DNA from: SZUA-309 sp965233675 | Lineage (GTDB): Bacteria > Pseudomonadota > Gammaproteobacteria > Pseudomonadales > Azotimanducaceae | Reading direction: 5' to 3' | Length of the DNA: 64,000 nucleotides | Assembly (NCBI GenBank): GCA_965233675.1 | Contig: OZ247498.1 | Span: forward strand, 2,294,001 to 2,358,000 | Shown: one piece after another, positions 53,970 through 62,468 of the stretch | Position numbering within the stretch: position 1 is the first letter of the stretch | Layout: each line of letters starts with the position of its first letter | Translations under genes and position numbers: made by a program | Notes under the pieces: model-generated | The model's input: the letters and a program-made list of their open reading frames with translations, nothing else | Told to the model about the DNA's origin: nothing | The model's database searches: none

Positions 53970-54895
53970 CCGCCGGCGGCCTGTCCCCGCCGGTTGGCTA
54001 GCCGTATCCGCCGTTGTACGGCTATCGCGTCATAAGAAAAGACGGCCAGTGCCAGCCAGATACAGCCGAACGTGATCGTCTGGCTGGGCCGAAATGGTTC
54101 ACCGTAAACGAAGATGGCAAGCAGCAGGGTAAGCGTTGGTGCCAGGTACTGGAAGAAGCCCAGGGTAGTGAGCGGCAGTCTCATGGCGGCCGCTGCGAAC
54201 GCAACCAGCGGTATCACCGTCAACGGACCGCCGAGCGCAAGCAGGGCAACTTCGGTGCCGCTGCCGGCAGCCATTGAACCGACGCCGTTCAGGTACAACC
54301 AGATCAGATAACCGGCGGCGAGGGGCAACAGCAACAGCGACTCCACGCCCAGACCCACCAGAGAGTCCACCATGATTTTCTTCCGGACCAGGCCGTAGCA
54401 TCCGAAGGTGAACGCAAGGGTCAGCCCCACCCAGGGGAACACGCCCACGGAAACCAGCTCATTCAGCACGCCGACACCCGCAAGGCCGACGGCAATTGCC
54501 TGCCGGCGACTCAGCCGCTCGCCCAGAAACATCCCACCAAGCAGCACGTTCACCAGCGGATTGATGTAGTAACCGATGCTGGTTTCCAGCATCCGCTCGT
54601 TGAGCAGCGCCCAGATGAAGACACTCCAGTTGACGGCGAGCAGCGAACCGCTCAGCACGAGCCAGAGCAGACGCTGCCGGTTCAGATGCCGGATACCAGC
54701 CATCTGCCGGCGCAGGAGGATCACCGCCGCCAGCACCAGCACGGCCCAGCAGATGCGATGCGCAATGATCTCGAACGGGCCGGCGAAATCGACGAACTTG
54801 AAGTAGACGGGGATGACGCCCCAGAGGCCATAGGCCGTCAGCGCAAACCAGACCCCTGCAGTATCCGGGTGATCGCCTCCGGTTGCCTCACTCAC
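53966..54895 (-). CDS. rarD: RarD/EamA-family permease
   Basis: Integral membrane protein of 309 aa with ten predicted helices, made of two EamA-like halves. Characteristic blocks are ALTAYGLWGVIPVYFKFVDF at the N-terminus, FEIIAHRICWAVLVL, INPLVNVLLGGMFLGERLSR and the C-terminal GFFQYLAPTLTLLLAIFVYGE. It belongs to the RarD subgroup of drug/metabolite transporters, probably exporting or importing a small metabolite. The start is the ATG at 54895. Confidence 0.9.
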   Translation of the reverse strand: MSEATGGDHPDTAGVWFALTAYGLWGVIPVYFKFVDFAGPFEIIAHRICWAVLVLAAVILLRRQMAGIRHLNRQRLLWLVLSGSLLAVNWSVFIWALLNERMLETSIGYYINPLVNVLLGGMFLGERLSRRQAIAVGLAGVGVLNELVSVGVFPWVGLTLAFTFGCYGLVRKKIMVDSLVGLGVESLLLLPLAAGYLIWLYLNGVGSMAAGSGTEVALLALGGPLTVIPLVAFAAAAMRLPLTTLGFFQYLAPTLTLLLAIFVYGEPFRPSQTITFGCIWLALAVFSYDAIAVQRRIRLANRRGQAAGG

Positions 54896-54907
54896 CGTCC
54901 GGGCGCA

Positions 54908-55675
54908 TCAGAAACTGTCCTTACGGCGTCGTGTCTCCGCAAACACGGCCACCAGATCGCCGTCATCCAGACCAACGGTCGCCTGCAGATTCGGACTGTC
55001 CGGACGGAGAAAGGGGTTGGTTGCTTTCTCGAGACCGATGGTGGTGGGCACGGTCGGCTCACCGGCTGCGCGCAATCGATCGATTTCTTCCGCGCGGGCC
55101 AGCAGATCCGCGTTGTCCGGCTCCACCGACAACGCAAAGGCCGCATTGGACTGTGTGTACTCATGGGCGCAGTAGACGACGGTCTCATCCGGCAGCGCCA
55201 TGAGTTTTTTCAGGCTGTTCCACATCTGCTCCGGGGTGCCTTCGAACAGGCGGCCACAGCCGAGCGCAAACAGCGTGTCACCCACGAAGGCCACGCCGTC
55301 TTCCGGGAAATAGTAGGCAATGTGGCCCGTCGTGTGGCCGGGGGTCTCGATGACGCGCGCTTCCGTACTGCCGAAGCTCAACCGTTCGCCATCCGCCACC
55401 CGCACATCGATACCCGGGATGCGGGCGGCGTCATTGGCCGCGCCGACGATGGTGCACGCCCATTGCGCCTTCAGCACCTCATTGCCACCGGCGTGGTCAA
55501 AATGATGATGCGTGTTCAGGATGTGGGTGAGCTTCCAGCCTTTTTCCTCGAGGGCCGCATTGATCGGTGCCACTTCAGGCGTGTCGATCACCGCGGTCAC
55601 GTCCCCTTCCGGATCATGAATCAGGAAACCATAGTTGTCGCTCAGACAGGGAAACATGTGCACTTCGAGCGCCAT
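54908..55675 (-). CDS. gloB: Hydroxyacylglutathione hydrolase (glyoxalase II)
   Basis: Metallo-beta-lactamase-fold thioesterase of 255 aa that hydrolyses S-lactoylglutathione. Zinc motif LNTHHHFDHAGGNE, PGHTTGHIAYYF and the C-terminal HEYTQSNAAFAL region are typical of GloB. The ATG at 55675 is supported by AGGAGG nine bases upstream. It functions after the GloA-like enzyme at 8 kb. It lies directly downstream of the cupin gene, in the same direction. Confidence 0.95.
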   Translation of the reverse strand: MALEVHMFPCLSDNYGFLIHDPEGDVTAVIDTPEVAPINAALEEKGWKLTHILNTHHHFDHAGGNEVLKAQWACTIVGAANDAARIPGIDVRVADGERLSFGSTEARVIETPGHTTGHIAYYFPEDGVAFVGDTLFALGCGRLFEGTPEQMWNSLKKLMALPDETVVYCAHEYTQSNAAFALSVEPDNADLLARAEEIDRLRAAGEPTVPTTIGLEKATNPFLRPDSPNLQATVGLDDGDLVAVFAETRRRKDSF

Positions 55676-55706
55676 GCCACACCTCCTACTCGTTAATTCG
55701 TTGCAG

Positions 55707-56066
55707 TCAATCCAATGCGTCCAGCGGCAGGAACAGACACCGCCTCGGCTCACCGTTCACGGCCCGGCTGATATGACCTTCGCCGGTGGTGTCTTCCGCC
55801 AGCAGAATATCGCCGGGTCCGAGACGACGAACCGTGCCATCGCCCACTTCGATGTCCACCGAGCCGGTCAGGTTGATCACGAACTGACGCCGGGGGGCCG
55901 TATGAAAATCCAGCGCATAATCGCCATCCACTTCCCGGAAAATCACACCTTTGCCCTGCCACAGCGACGATATCCGGCCGATGCCACCCTGATCTTCCAG
56001 TTCGATCTCGCCGTCTTCGAAGTGCGAGCGGCCATCATCTCCGGTATAAACACGTACGAACTTCAT
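55707..56066 (-). CDS. Cupin-domain protein
   Basis: Small cupin of 119 aa. The second half has LDFHTAPRRQFVINLTGSVDIE and LGPGDILLAEDTTGEGH, typical of cupin motifs 1 and 2, though the first metal motif is atypical (only one His in HTAPRRQ). The function is unknown. It precedes gloB by 31 bases and may be cotranscribed. Confidence 0.75.
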   Translation of the reverse strand: MKFVRVYTGDDGRSHFEDGEIELEDQGGIGRISSLWQGKGVIFREVDGDYALDFHTAPRRQFVINLTGSVDIEVGDGTVRRLGPGDILLAEDTTGEGHISRAVNGEPRRCLFLPLDALD

Positions 56067-56125
56067 AGTCAGGCTCCGGTCAGGGAGCCGAATAAACTAC
56101 TACAGCCGATGGGCAGTCACCAGAC

Positions 56126-56995
56126 GTGAATCCGATCCTAGAAAACATCATCGATCTGCTCGACGTGGAAGAACTCGAACAGAATCTCTATCGCGGCCAG
56201 AACCACAAGACCGAGCATGTCTTCGGCGGTCAGGTGCTCGCCCAGGCCATCGCCGCCGGCTTTCGCACCGTGGATGCGGACCACGATCTGCACTCCATCC
56301 ACAGCTACTTCATCCGGCCCGGCGACTGGAACGTGCCTATCATCTACGAAGTAGATCGGATCAGAGACGGTCGCAGCTTCACCACCCGCCGGGTCATGGC
56401 GATCCAGCACGGTAAGGCCATCTTCGAAATGGCACTTTCCTGGCACAAGGTGGAATCCGGTGTGGAGCACACCCTGCCCATGCCCGACGTGCCGCCACCG
56501 GAAGCCCTGCGCGGTGATCGTGAGGTGTATGCCGAACACAGCCGGACCAATCCGGATTTCAAGCGCTTCAGCTTCCGGTTCGAAGCCATCGATTCCCGTC
56601 AGGTCGAACGTATCCCGATGGACGACGTGGACGTACACCCGCCGATCAAGCACACCTGGCTGAAAGCCCGGGACCCGCTGCCGGACAATCGGGAAGTCCA
56701 CCTGGCGTTGCTTGCATACATGTCGGATCTGGATTTCATGAGCACTTCCATGCTGCCCCACGGCCGCAACCTCATGCGCGGACAGATGCACGGTGCGAGT
56801 CTCGATCACTCCCTCTGGTTCCACCGTCCCTTCCGCGCCGACGAGTGGCTGCTGTTTGCCAAGGAATCACCCAATGCCCGCGGGGCTCGGGGATTCGTCC
56901 GGGGTCAGTTCTTCAATCGGGAGGGAGAGCTTGTGGTTACGGCTGCTCAGGAGTGCCTGATCCGGCAGATCAAGCCGAAGGCGGTTGCCGGTTGA
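56126..56995 (+). CDS. tesB: Acyl-CoA thioesterase II
   Basis: Double-hotdog thioesterase of 289 aa cleaving medium- and long-chain acyl-CoA. Blocks seen are RTVDADHDLHSIHSYFIRPGD, GRSFTTRRVMAIQHGKAIFEM, the second-domain MSDLDFMSTSMLPHG and DHSLWFHRPFRADEWLLF, which contain the Asp and Thr of the catalytic triad, and the GAR-type ending RGFVRGQFFNREGELVVT with the Gln region. The start is GTG. It is a single gene. Confidence 0.93.
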   Translation: MNPILENIIDLLDVEELEQNLYRGQNHKTEHVFGGQVLAQAIAAGFRTVDADHDLHSIHSYFIRPGDWNVPIIYEVDRIRDGRSFTTRRVMAIQHGKAIFEMALSWHKVESGVEHTLPMPDVPPPEALRGDREVYAEHSRTNPDFKRFSFRFEAIDSRQVERIPMDDVDVHPPIKHTWLKARDPLPDNREVHLALLAYMSDLDFMSTSMLPHGRNLMRGQMHGASLDHSLWFHRPFRADEWLLFAKESPNARGARGFVRGQFFNREGELVVTAAQECLIRQIKPKAVAG

Positions 56996-57020
56996 ACAGA
57001 CCGACGCGTTTTTGCTCGCG

Positions 57021-57042
57021 CTTCTATTCGCCCTTCTATTCG
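57021..57042. repeat. Short direct repeat spanning the stop of the 317-aa membrane protein
   Basis: CTTCTATTCG occurs at 57021-57030 and 57033-57042, period 12. On the minus strand the gene's TAG lies in the second copy, and an in-frame TAG lies 12 bases downstream. Confidence 0.8.
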
Positions 57043-57989
57043 ATGTAGCCCTGAACGAGGGTTTCAACCAGCGCCGCCCCCACCCAGGCCAGGGGTGGAA
57101 TGATCAGATAGAAACCTACCCGTGACAGAATCGACAGGTCCACGGGCCAGGTCGACAGATGCTGGATCCGTTCCCGGTGTGCCACCAGCGCTTCGAGTTC
57201 GGGCACATTGCTGCGGTCTATCGAATCGATGGCGGCCTCCAGCGCTTCCAGACGGCGACCCTTTGCTCTGACGACCGCCGCCCGAACGCCGGACACCGGC
57301 AGATAGAACAGCAGCGCTGAGGAAACCAGACCGACGGCAAGTCCGGTCTGATAGTTCACCCAACGGAACTCCGCATCCAGCGACTGCAAGGGCATGAAGG
57401 CCAGGGCACCCATCACCACGAGCACATCCCGGATCGCCGCTCTGCCCACGGGTCGAATCCGGGCGGGATGATAAAGATCAATTTCGAGCTGCAGGCCGAG
57501 TCGACGCATGGCCAGTGCATCGCGCAGCCGGGCGACAGTGACCAGCGCGACGATGGTCCAGAGCAGGATGTTGCCGACGATCAGCGGATAGTCGGGTAGC
57601 GGACTGGCCTGGTAGCTGTCGCCGAACAGGACCTCGGCGAACTGAAAGGTACCGAACAGCACCCCGAACACGCCCGCACCAATGGCAACCCGGGTTGGCA
57701 CATCACCCAGGGCCAGATCGAAGGCCTGCACATCCGCCACCAGGGGCTTCAGATCCCGGACCGTGTCGCGGTGGCTGCGGTAAAGGTAGGGGAAGGCGGC
57801 CATCAGGTAGCCGGGAATGAGGATGAACGTGAGCGCGCTGCCCCACATCTGGGGCACGTTACTCCAGCAGCAACTCTGTCCGCCGTAATTGCCCAGGAAG
57901 TAGGCAGTGGCGCTGACGGTCAGCAGCACCCAGACCCCTGGCAGCACCAGGGGGTGGGTTCTGTCAGCGACTCGGATCAGCCAGCGCAT
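57036..57989 (-). CDS. Seven-helix membrane protein
   Basis: Protein of 317 aa with about seven predicted membrane helices (about 12-32, 49-70, 100-122, 140-160, 185-205, 214-235 and 290-314) and a soluble part rich in charged residues around 235-285. The family is not recognised. It is convergent with tesB and divergent from no neighbour. The stop codon is duplicated. Confidence 0.6.
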   Translation of the reverse strand: MRWLIRVADRTHPLVLPGVWVLLTVSATAYFLGNYGGQSCCWSNVPQMWGSALTFILIPGYLMAAFPYLYRSHRDTVRDLKPLVADVQAFDLALGDVPTRVAIGAGVFGVLFGTFQFAEVLFGDSYQASPLPDYPLIVGNILLWTIVALVTVARLRDALAMRRLGLQLEIDLYHPARIRPVGRAAIRDVLVVMGALAFMPLQSLDAEFRWVNYQTGLAVGLVSSALLFYLPVSGVRAAVVRAKGRRLEALEAAIDSIDRSNVPELEALVAHRERIQHLSTWPVDLSILSRVGFYLIIPPLAWVGAALVETLVQGYIE

Positions 57990-58029
57990 GATCGCGAACG
58001 GTGCATGACACCGTCCGGGAGAAACGAGA

Positions 58030-58509
58030 CTAGATCGCCTCGAGGATGGCTTCCGCCTTGGAAACTTCGAATTGCCCCGGCGCTTCCACGGACAGCTTGG
58101 TTACGGTGCCATCGTCCACGATCATTGCGTAACGCTGGGAGCGGGTGCCGAGGCCGAAACCGCTGCCGTCCATTTCCAGCCCGATGGCAGCGGTGAACTC
58201 GCCATTGCCGTCGCCGGCCATGATGATCTCTTCCGCATTCTTGTCCTGGCCCCAGCTATCCATCACAAACGCATCATTCACGGAGATGCAGATGATGCTG
58301 TCCACACCCTTACCTTTGATGGCGTCCGCGTTGACCACGAAGCCCGGCAGGTGAGCCTGGGAACAGGTGGGTGTGTAGGCACCGGGCACGGCGAAAACAA
58401 CTACCTTCTTACCGCCGAACAGATCGGCCGTCGTCTTGGCGGTGGGCTTGCCGTCTTCCATCACATAGAGCGTCGCTTCGGGCAGTTTGTCGCCTTCTTG
58501 AATTGCCAT
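58030..58509 (-). CDS. Peroxiredoxin (Prx5 family)
   Basis: Thiol peroxidase of 159 aa. PGAYTPTCSQAHLPGF holds the peroxidatic Cys with its Thr/Pro partners, and the conserved Arg follows in GLGTRSQRYAMI. The family reduces hydrogen peroxide and organic peroxides, taking electrons from glutathione or glutaredoxin. It is a single-domain form without fused glutaredoxin. It is downstream of the NUDIX gene in the same direction, with a hairpin between them. Confidence 0.95.
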   Translation of the reverse strand: MAIQEGDKLPEATLYVMEDGKPTAKTTADLFGGKKVVVFAVPGAYTPTCSQAHLPGFVVNADAIKGKGVDSIICISVNDAFVMDSWGQDKNAEEIIMAGDGNGEFTAAIGLEMDGSGFGLGTRSQRYAMIVDDGTVTKLSVEAPGQFEVSKAEAILEAI

Positions 58510-58590
58510 GGTGTCGTCCTCCTTGAGTTATCGAGAGCTGTTAGCGAGAAGCGAGTGTGGAGAAAGGCGGGCGGCGGGTCAACGCAGGTG

Positions 58591-58638
58591 GCTACCGCCA
58601 GTGCGAAGGTCCTTTGCCTGCCTACCGCCAGGCAAAGG
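58591..58638. repeat. Repeat and hairpin at the NUDIX gene 3' end
   Basis: CTACCGCCA occurs at 58592-58600 and 58622-58630 (period 30), so the gene's TAG (minus strand) is repeated in frame ten codons on. In the same place CCTTTGCCTG (58611-58620) and CAGGCAAAGG (58629-58638) form a 10-bp stem with an 8-base loop. No T run follows. Confidence 0.75.
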
Positions 58639-59293
58639 CGGGTTGTTCGTAGTGCGCCACCCGGGTTTCGTTGCCGAGCAGGCAGACTTCCCGGAACTGG
58701 TAGATGAGGGCTGCGGTCGGTGCGGCAATCCAGTCGGTGCCGACAGGCATGCGCAGCACCGGATGTTCACTGCCTGCCATCTCGCTCAATACGGGTGAGT
58801 CTTCGCGGAGAAACTCGCTCAGAGGAATCCTGTGAATCGAGGCGACTTCATCCGGATTCGGCGCCATCTGCAGTTCGGCCCCGCCCCATACCACGATCGG
58901 CGACATCACGAAGCCGGAGCGGGTGACGAAGTCATCCAGCCGACCGAGCACCCGATCCGCAGCCAGATCCACATCCACCTCTTCGTGCATTTCCCGAAGC
59001 GCCGTATCGACCGGCGTCTCGCCTGGATCCAGCCGTCCGCCGGGGAAGGCCCATTGCCCGGCGTGTTTGCGCAGGCTTGCCGAGCGCCGGGTGAGGATCA
59101 GCGCGGGCGAGCCGTTCCAGTCGTCATGCACCGGCAAGCCAGGCAGATCGGCACCGAAGCCCGTGTCGGTCACCGTGATGGCCACGGCGGCGTGGTGGGC
59201 ATCATCCACGTCGGCAATCCGCACCGGAAAGGCGTTGAGCCGTTCCCGGATCAGGGATTTGAGCGACGGGGTCAGTGCTTCAATTTCCTCCAT
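58622..59293 (-). CDS. NUDIX hydrolase (CoA pyrophosphatase type)
   Basis: Hydrolase of 223 aa. The NUDIX box GRLDPGETPVDTALREMHEE has the catalytic Glu residues and is preceded by LTRRSASLRKHAGQWAFPGG, the CoA-binding segment of NudL-like enzymes. It likely cleaves CoA or related pyrophosphates to 4'-phosphopantetheine and ADP. It is the upstream gene of the peroxiredoxin. Confidence 0.88.
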   Translation of the reverse strand: MEEIEALTPSLKSLIRERLNAFPVRIADVDDAHHAAVAITVTDTGFGADLPGLPVHDDWNGSPALILTRRSASLRKHAGQWAFPGGRLDPGETPVDTALREMHEEVDVDLAADRVLGRLDDFVTRSGFVMSPIVVWGGAELQMAPNPDEVASIHRIPLSEFLREDSPVLSEMAGSEHPVLRMPVGTDWIAAPTAALIYQFREVCLLGNETRVAHYEQPAFAWR

Positions 59294-59369
59294 GGGAGAA
59301 GACTGCCAAATCCGCTACCTTGGCTCAATCGAACTCTCCATATAACCGATCAAGGCTCGCGACCACCCG

Positions 59370-60245
59370 ATGCCCGAGGAAACCCAGAACGAACGTCAAG
59401 CGCTGCTGTTCGGCATCGGTGCGGTGCTCCTGTGGTCCACCGTCGCCACCGGATTCAAGTTGGGGCTCATGGTCCTGGCACCCGCCCAGCTGCTGCTGCT
59501 CGGCGCCGGCGTATCTGCTGCTGTGTTCATTCCCGTGGCCATGAAGCAAGGCTGGCCCCGGAGAAATTTCCGCTTTCGAGAAGGCGCCGCCTTTGCGCTG
59601 TTGAACCCGGTCCTTTACTACCTGGTGCTGTTTGAAGCGTACGACCGTCTGCCAGCCCAGATCGCTCAACCGCTCAACTACACCTGGGCGATCGTGCTGG
59701 CGCTGCTTGCCGTACCGGTGCTCGGCCAGCGCCTAACTGCGCGCATGGGGGCTGGCATCGCCATCGGCTATCTGGGCGTGGTGGTCCTGCTGAGCCAGGG
59801 CCGGTTCGATGCTTTGCCTCAGCTCGATTGGGTTGGCGTTGCGCTGGCCATGGGTTCCACTTTGATCTGGGCCGGTTACTGGCTGTTCAACGCCCGGTCT
59901 TCCACAGAACCGGCTGCCCTGATGGCCACCAGCTTTCTCCTCGCGATTCCGGTGCTGGCCCTCATCTGCCTGCTGGGACCCGGACTGCCCAGCCTGAGCC
60001 GGGACACCCTGCTCTACGGCGCCTGGGTCGGGCTGGTGGAAATGGGGGTGACCTTTCTGCTCTGGCAGCAGGCACTCCGGCTGACCCGGCAGACGGCCCG
60101 GATCGGCCAACTGATTTTTCTATCCCCCTTCCTCTCCCTGCTGCTGATCGGCTCGGTGCTGGGCGAGACGGTCCACCTCTCCTCCTGGATCGGCCTCGGC
60201 ATCATTGTCGCCGGACTGCTGGTAACGGGCCGACCGACCAGTTGA
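59370..60245 (+). CDS. EamA-family (DMT) transporter
   Basis: Membrane protein of 291 aa with ten predicted helices in two EamA repeats: AVLLWSTVATGFKLGLMVLA at the start, QPLNYTWAIVLALLAVPVLGQ in the middle and LIFLSPFLSLLLIGSVLGET near the end. Drug/metabolite superfamily; the substrate is unknown. It is divergent from the NUDIX gene (76 bases) and convergent with the kinase gene. Confidence 0.88.
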   Translation: MPEETQNERQALLFGIGAVLLWSTVATGFKLGLMVLAPAQLLLLGAGVSAAVFIPVAMKQGWPRRNFRFREGAAFALLNPVLYYLVLFEAYDRLPAQIAQPLNYTWAIVLALLAVPVLGQRLTARMGAGIAIGYLGVVVLLSQGRFDALPQLDWVGVALAMGSTLIWAGYWLFNARSSTEPAALMATSFLLAIPVLALICLLGPGLPSLSRDTLLYGAWVGLVEMGVTFLLWQQALRLTRQTARIGQLIFLSPFLSLLLIGSVLGETVHLSSWIGLGIIVAGLLVTGRPTS

Positions 60246-60255
60246 GAAGGATCCC

Positions 60256-61182
60256 TCAGGCGTTGAGCCACCGTCCGGCGAGCTCGTAGTACGGCCCGGC
60301 CAGAGCCCGTTCACCCAATTGGCTGTAGACGAGGGCGGTGGATATCACCTCGATATAGCCCCACTGCCAGATGGGTAGTTCGGGCAGACCGGTGAGGGCG
60401 CTGAGGCGGGACAGGCGTGACCGTCCGAGCTTTGCCGCATCACCGGCCAGATATTCGTCGATCCACTCACGCATGGAGATGCCCAGATCGTAGGCAGGCT
60501 CCATGCAATATCCATCGGGATCCACCAGCTTGAAGGTCTCCACATCGCCGGGCACCGCCAGGGTGTTCCAGGCATGAGAGTCGCCGTGCACGAGCACGCT
60601 CGTTTTCGGGTCGAAAGCGGCTTGCCGCTCGCGGGCAAAGACGGTGCCCTGATCGACGATCGCCCGGGCGCAGGGTTCCCCCAGAGCGGTCCATTGGGTT
60701 TCGAGCCAGTCCAGATGCCACTGCGCTTTTTCCGCGCCCGTCATCAGCCCGGCCGGCTCATCTACAGGCAGCCAGGTCTGCTCGACGGTCCGCACCACGA
60801 TCTCGAGTTGCTCCGCATCTGACCGGCCGCTGTCGACCAGTTTCGGGCCGAGTCTTTCCAGGAGGATGGCGTCGTTGCCTTTGTCTGCGGCCAGCAATTC
60901 GGCGTAGCCCGCACCACCGGCAATCTCGAGCGCGCGAATCTCCTGAGCCAGGCTGCCCGGCTGGCCCAGTTTGAGCACCACGGGCATGCCATCGTGAGTG
61001 ATTGCAGCCAGCACCAGGGCTTCCGTGCCGCCAGCAAGATCGGCCTCGATGGTGATCGCCCAGCGAGACGCCAGATCACTGACCAGATCGGGCAACGAAT
61101 CGATCCAGGCCTGGCCTTCGGGGCCGAGCAGTTCCGCTCTGCGCTGTTGCAGCTCGCCGAGCTGGAAAGGAGATTCCGGCAT
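60256..61182 (-). CDS. APH-like phosphotransferase (APH(6)/hydroxyurea-kinase type)
   Basis: Kinase-fold protein of 308 aa. The nucleotide Lys is in GMPVVLKLGQPGSLAQEI, the catalytic loop is VLVHGDSHAWNTLA with Asp and Asn, and the metal Asp is in KLVDPDGYCMEPAYD. These elements resemble APH(6) streptomycin kinases and related small-molecule kinases. The ATG at 61182 is chosen because upstream translation is Arg-rich. It starts 14 bases after the esterase stop. A chromosomal location without mobile elements argues against calling it a resistance gene. Confidence 0.82.
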   Translation of the reverse strand: MPESPFQLGELQQRRAELLGPEGQAWIDSLPDLVSDLASRWAITIEADLAGGTEALVLAAITHDGMPVVLKLGQPGSLAQEIRALEIAGGAGYAELLAADKGNDAILLERLGPKLVDSGRSDAEQLEIVVRTVEQTWLPVDEPAGLMTGAEKAQWHLDWLETQWTALGEPCARAIVDQGTVFARERQAAFDPKTSVLVHGDSHAWNTLAVPGDVETFKLVDPDGYCMEPAYDLGISMREWIDEYLAGDAAKLGRSRLSRLSALTGLPELPIWQWGYIEVISTALVYSQLGERALAGPYYELAGRWLNA

Positions 61183-61196
61183 ACCTGGCGCCTGAC

Positions 61197-62273
61197 CTAC
61201 TTCAACGCCCGATAGAGAAACGGCAGGCTCCGGTCCATCCGGTAATCGATGCCGGAGTGCGTGTCGTCGAACTCTTCGTAACGGTGCTCGACGCCCGCCC
61301 GAGTCAGAGCCCGGGACAGCTGCCGGCAACCGAAGTGAATGTGGTACTGATCCCGCCAGCCGCAATCGATGAAGATTCCCTTGAGCGATTTCAGCGCTTT
61401 GCGATGATCCGACACCATGTGCACGGGGTCGTGCTTCAGCCACTGCTTCCAGCGCGACTCGATGATTTCGCCGGTTTCCAGATTGAACGGCAGTTTGAAG
61501 CCATTCGGCGCGCTCGGCGATGGATCGTAGGTGGCTGCCATGCAGAGACTCATCAGCGTCATCACCTCGTTTCCTGACGGTTTTTCTTTGCTCTGAAAGG
61601 CATCGAGAAAGCGCCTTACCCGGCCGTCGTCCAGCCCTGACTTCAACCGCGCGGTTGCCCGGCTCACATCGTAGGCACCGTCTTTCCGTTCCGGTTTACG
61701 GTACCGGGTGAGCTCTGTCAGCGTGCTTGGCCAGTCACTGCGGTAGCAGAAATCGAAGTAGGCATCGCCGGAATGATCGGCGACCGCCCCCCAGTACTGG
61801 GGATACCGCATGCCATGCACGATGGCGCCATAGCCGCCGGAAGATTTCCCGAAACAGCCCCGGTGATCGCGATCCGCCAGGGTTCGGAACTCCGCATCGA
61901 TAAACGGGATCAGTTCCCGGGTCAGATAGTCCGCATAACGGCCGATGGCACTCGAGTTGATGTACTGATTGCCACCGAGACTCGTGTAGCAATCGGGAAA
62001 GACAACGATGGCGGGCCCCATCTTTCTATCCGCATTGAGCCGGTCGAGCCGTTCGGGCAGGTTCTCCGCGAAATTCTGCCAGTTGGTATGTGACCAGCCG
62101 GAGCCCGTATACCCCACCAGATCGTAAAGCACCGGGAACCGCCGGTCGCCACGGCCCGCATCGTATTGCGGCGGCAACCAGACCGGGAACCGGCGCACGT
62201 GCGGATCACCCAGTGGATTGTCCTGGAGTACCTTCGACTGGTGCTCAACGATGATCACATCGCCACTGGCCAT
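61197..62273 (-). CDS. Esterase D/S-formylglutathione hydrolase-like hydrolase
   Basis: Alpha/beta hydrolase of 358 aa of the esterase (PF00756) type. Nucleophile elbow GCFGKSSGGYGAIVHG, the RRFPVWLPPQYDAG opening and the FPDCYTSLGGNQYINS block are typical, with a late His in FDDTHSGIDY as the catalytic base. It could act on a polysaccharide or siderophore ester; the neighbouring TonB receptor makes a siderophore-ester role conceivable but unproven. It shares an operon with the kinase gene. Confidence 0.8.
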   Translation of the reverse strand: MASGDVIIVEHQSKVLQDNPLGDPHVRRFPVWLPPQYDAGRGDRRFPVLYDLVGYTGSGWSHTNWQNFAENLPERLDRLNADRKMGPAIVVFPDCYTSLGGNQYINSSAIGRYADYLTRELIPFIDAEFRTLADRDHRGCFGKSSGGYGAIVHGMRYPQYWGAVADHSGDAYFDFCYRSDWPSTLTELTRYRKPERKDGAYDVSRATARLKSGLDDGRVRRFLDAFQSKEKPSGNEVMTLMSLCMAATYDPSPSAPNGFKLPFNLETGEIIESRWKQWLKHDPVHMVSDHRKALKSLKGIFIDCGWRDQYHIHFGCRQLSRALTRAGVEHRYEEFDDTHSGIDYRMDRSLPFLYRALK

Positions 62274-62400
62274 GCTTCCCTCCCCGCGTAAATAAAAAAA
62301 TCCGCCCCACTCTACTCGATTTCATGTCGTCCCAAAGCCGCTCAGGGAGGCGATCCGGCCTGGTGGCCCGCTTCTACACCGGCCATCCAACCTCAAATAT

Positions 62401-62419
62401 TGTAATGCTAATCATTCTC
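62401..62419. promoter_or_regulatory. Fur box upstream of the TonB receptor
   Basis: The sequence TGTAATGCTAATCATTCTC matches the 19-base Fur consensus at 15 of 19 positions, with the central TAATCATT intact. It lies 50 bases before the ATG at 62469, so it probably covers the promoter, giving iron repression. Confidence 0.85.
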
Positions 62420-62468
62420 ATTTACTGTTCCGCTTTCCTCATTCTTGAACCAACTGGAGAATTACCCC

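Noticed and set aside
54686..55696. 336-codon + strand open frame across rarD and gloB
   Set aside because: Antisense shadow of two clear minus-strand genes.
60256..61443. Longer 395-aa version of the APH-like kinase
   Set aside because: The upstream 87 codons are Arg-rich and overlap the esterase 3' end; the conserved fold starts at 61182.
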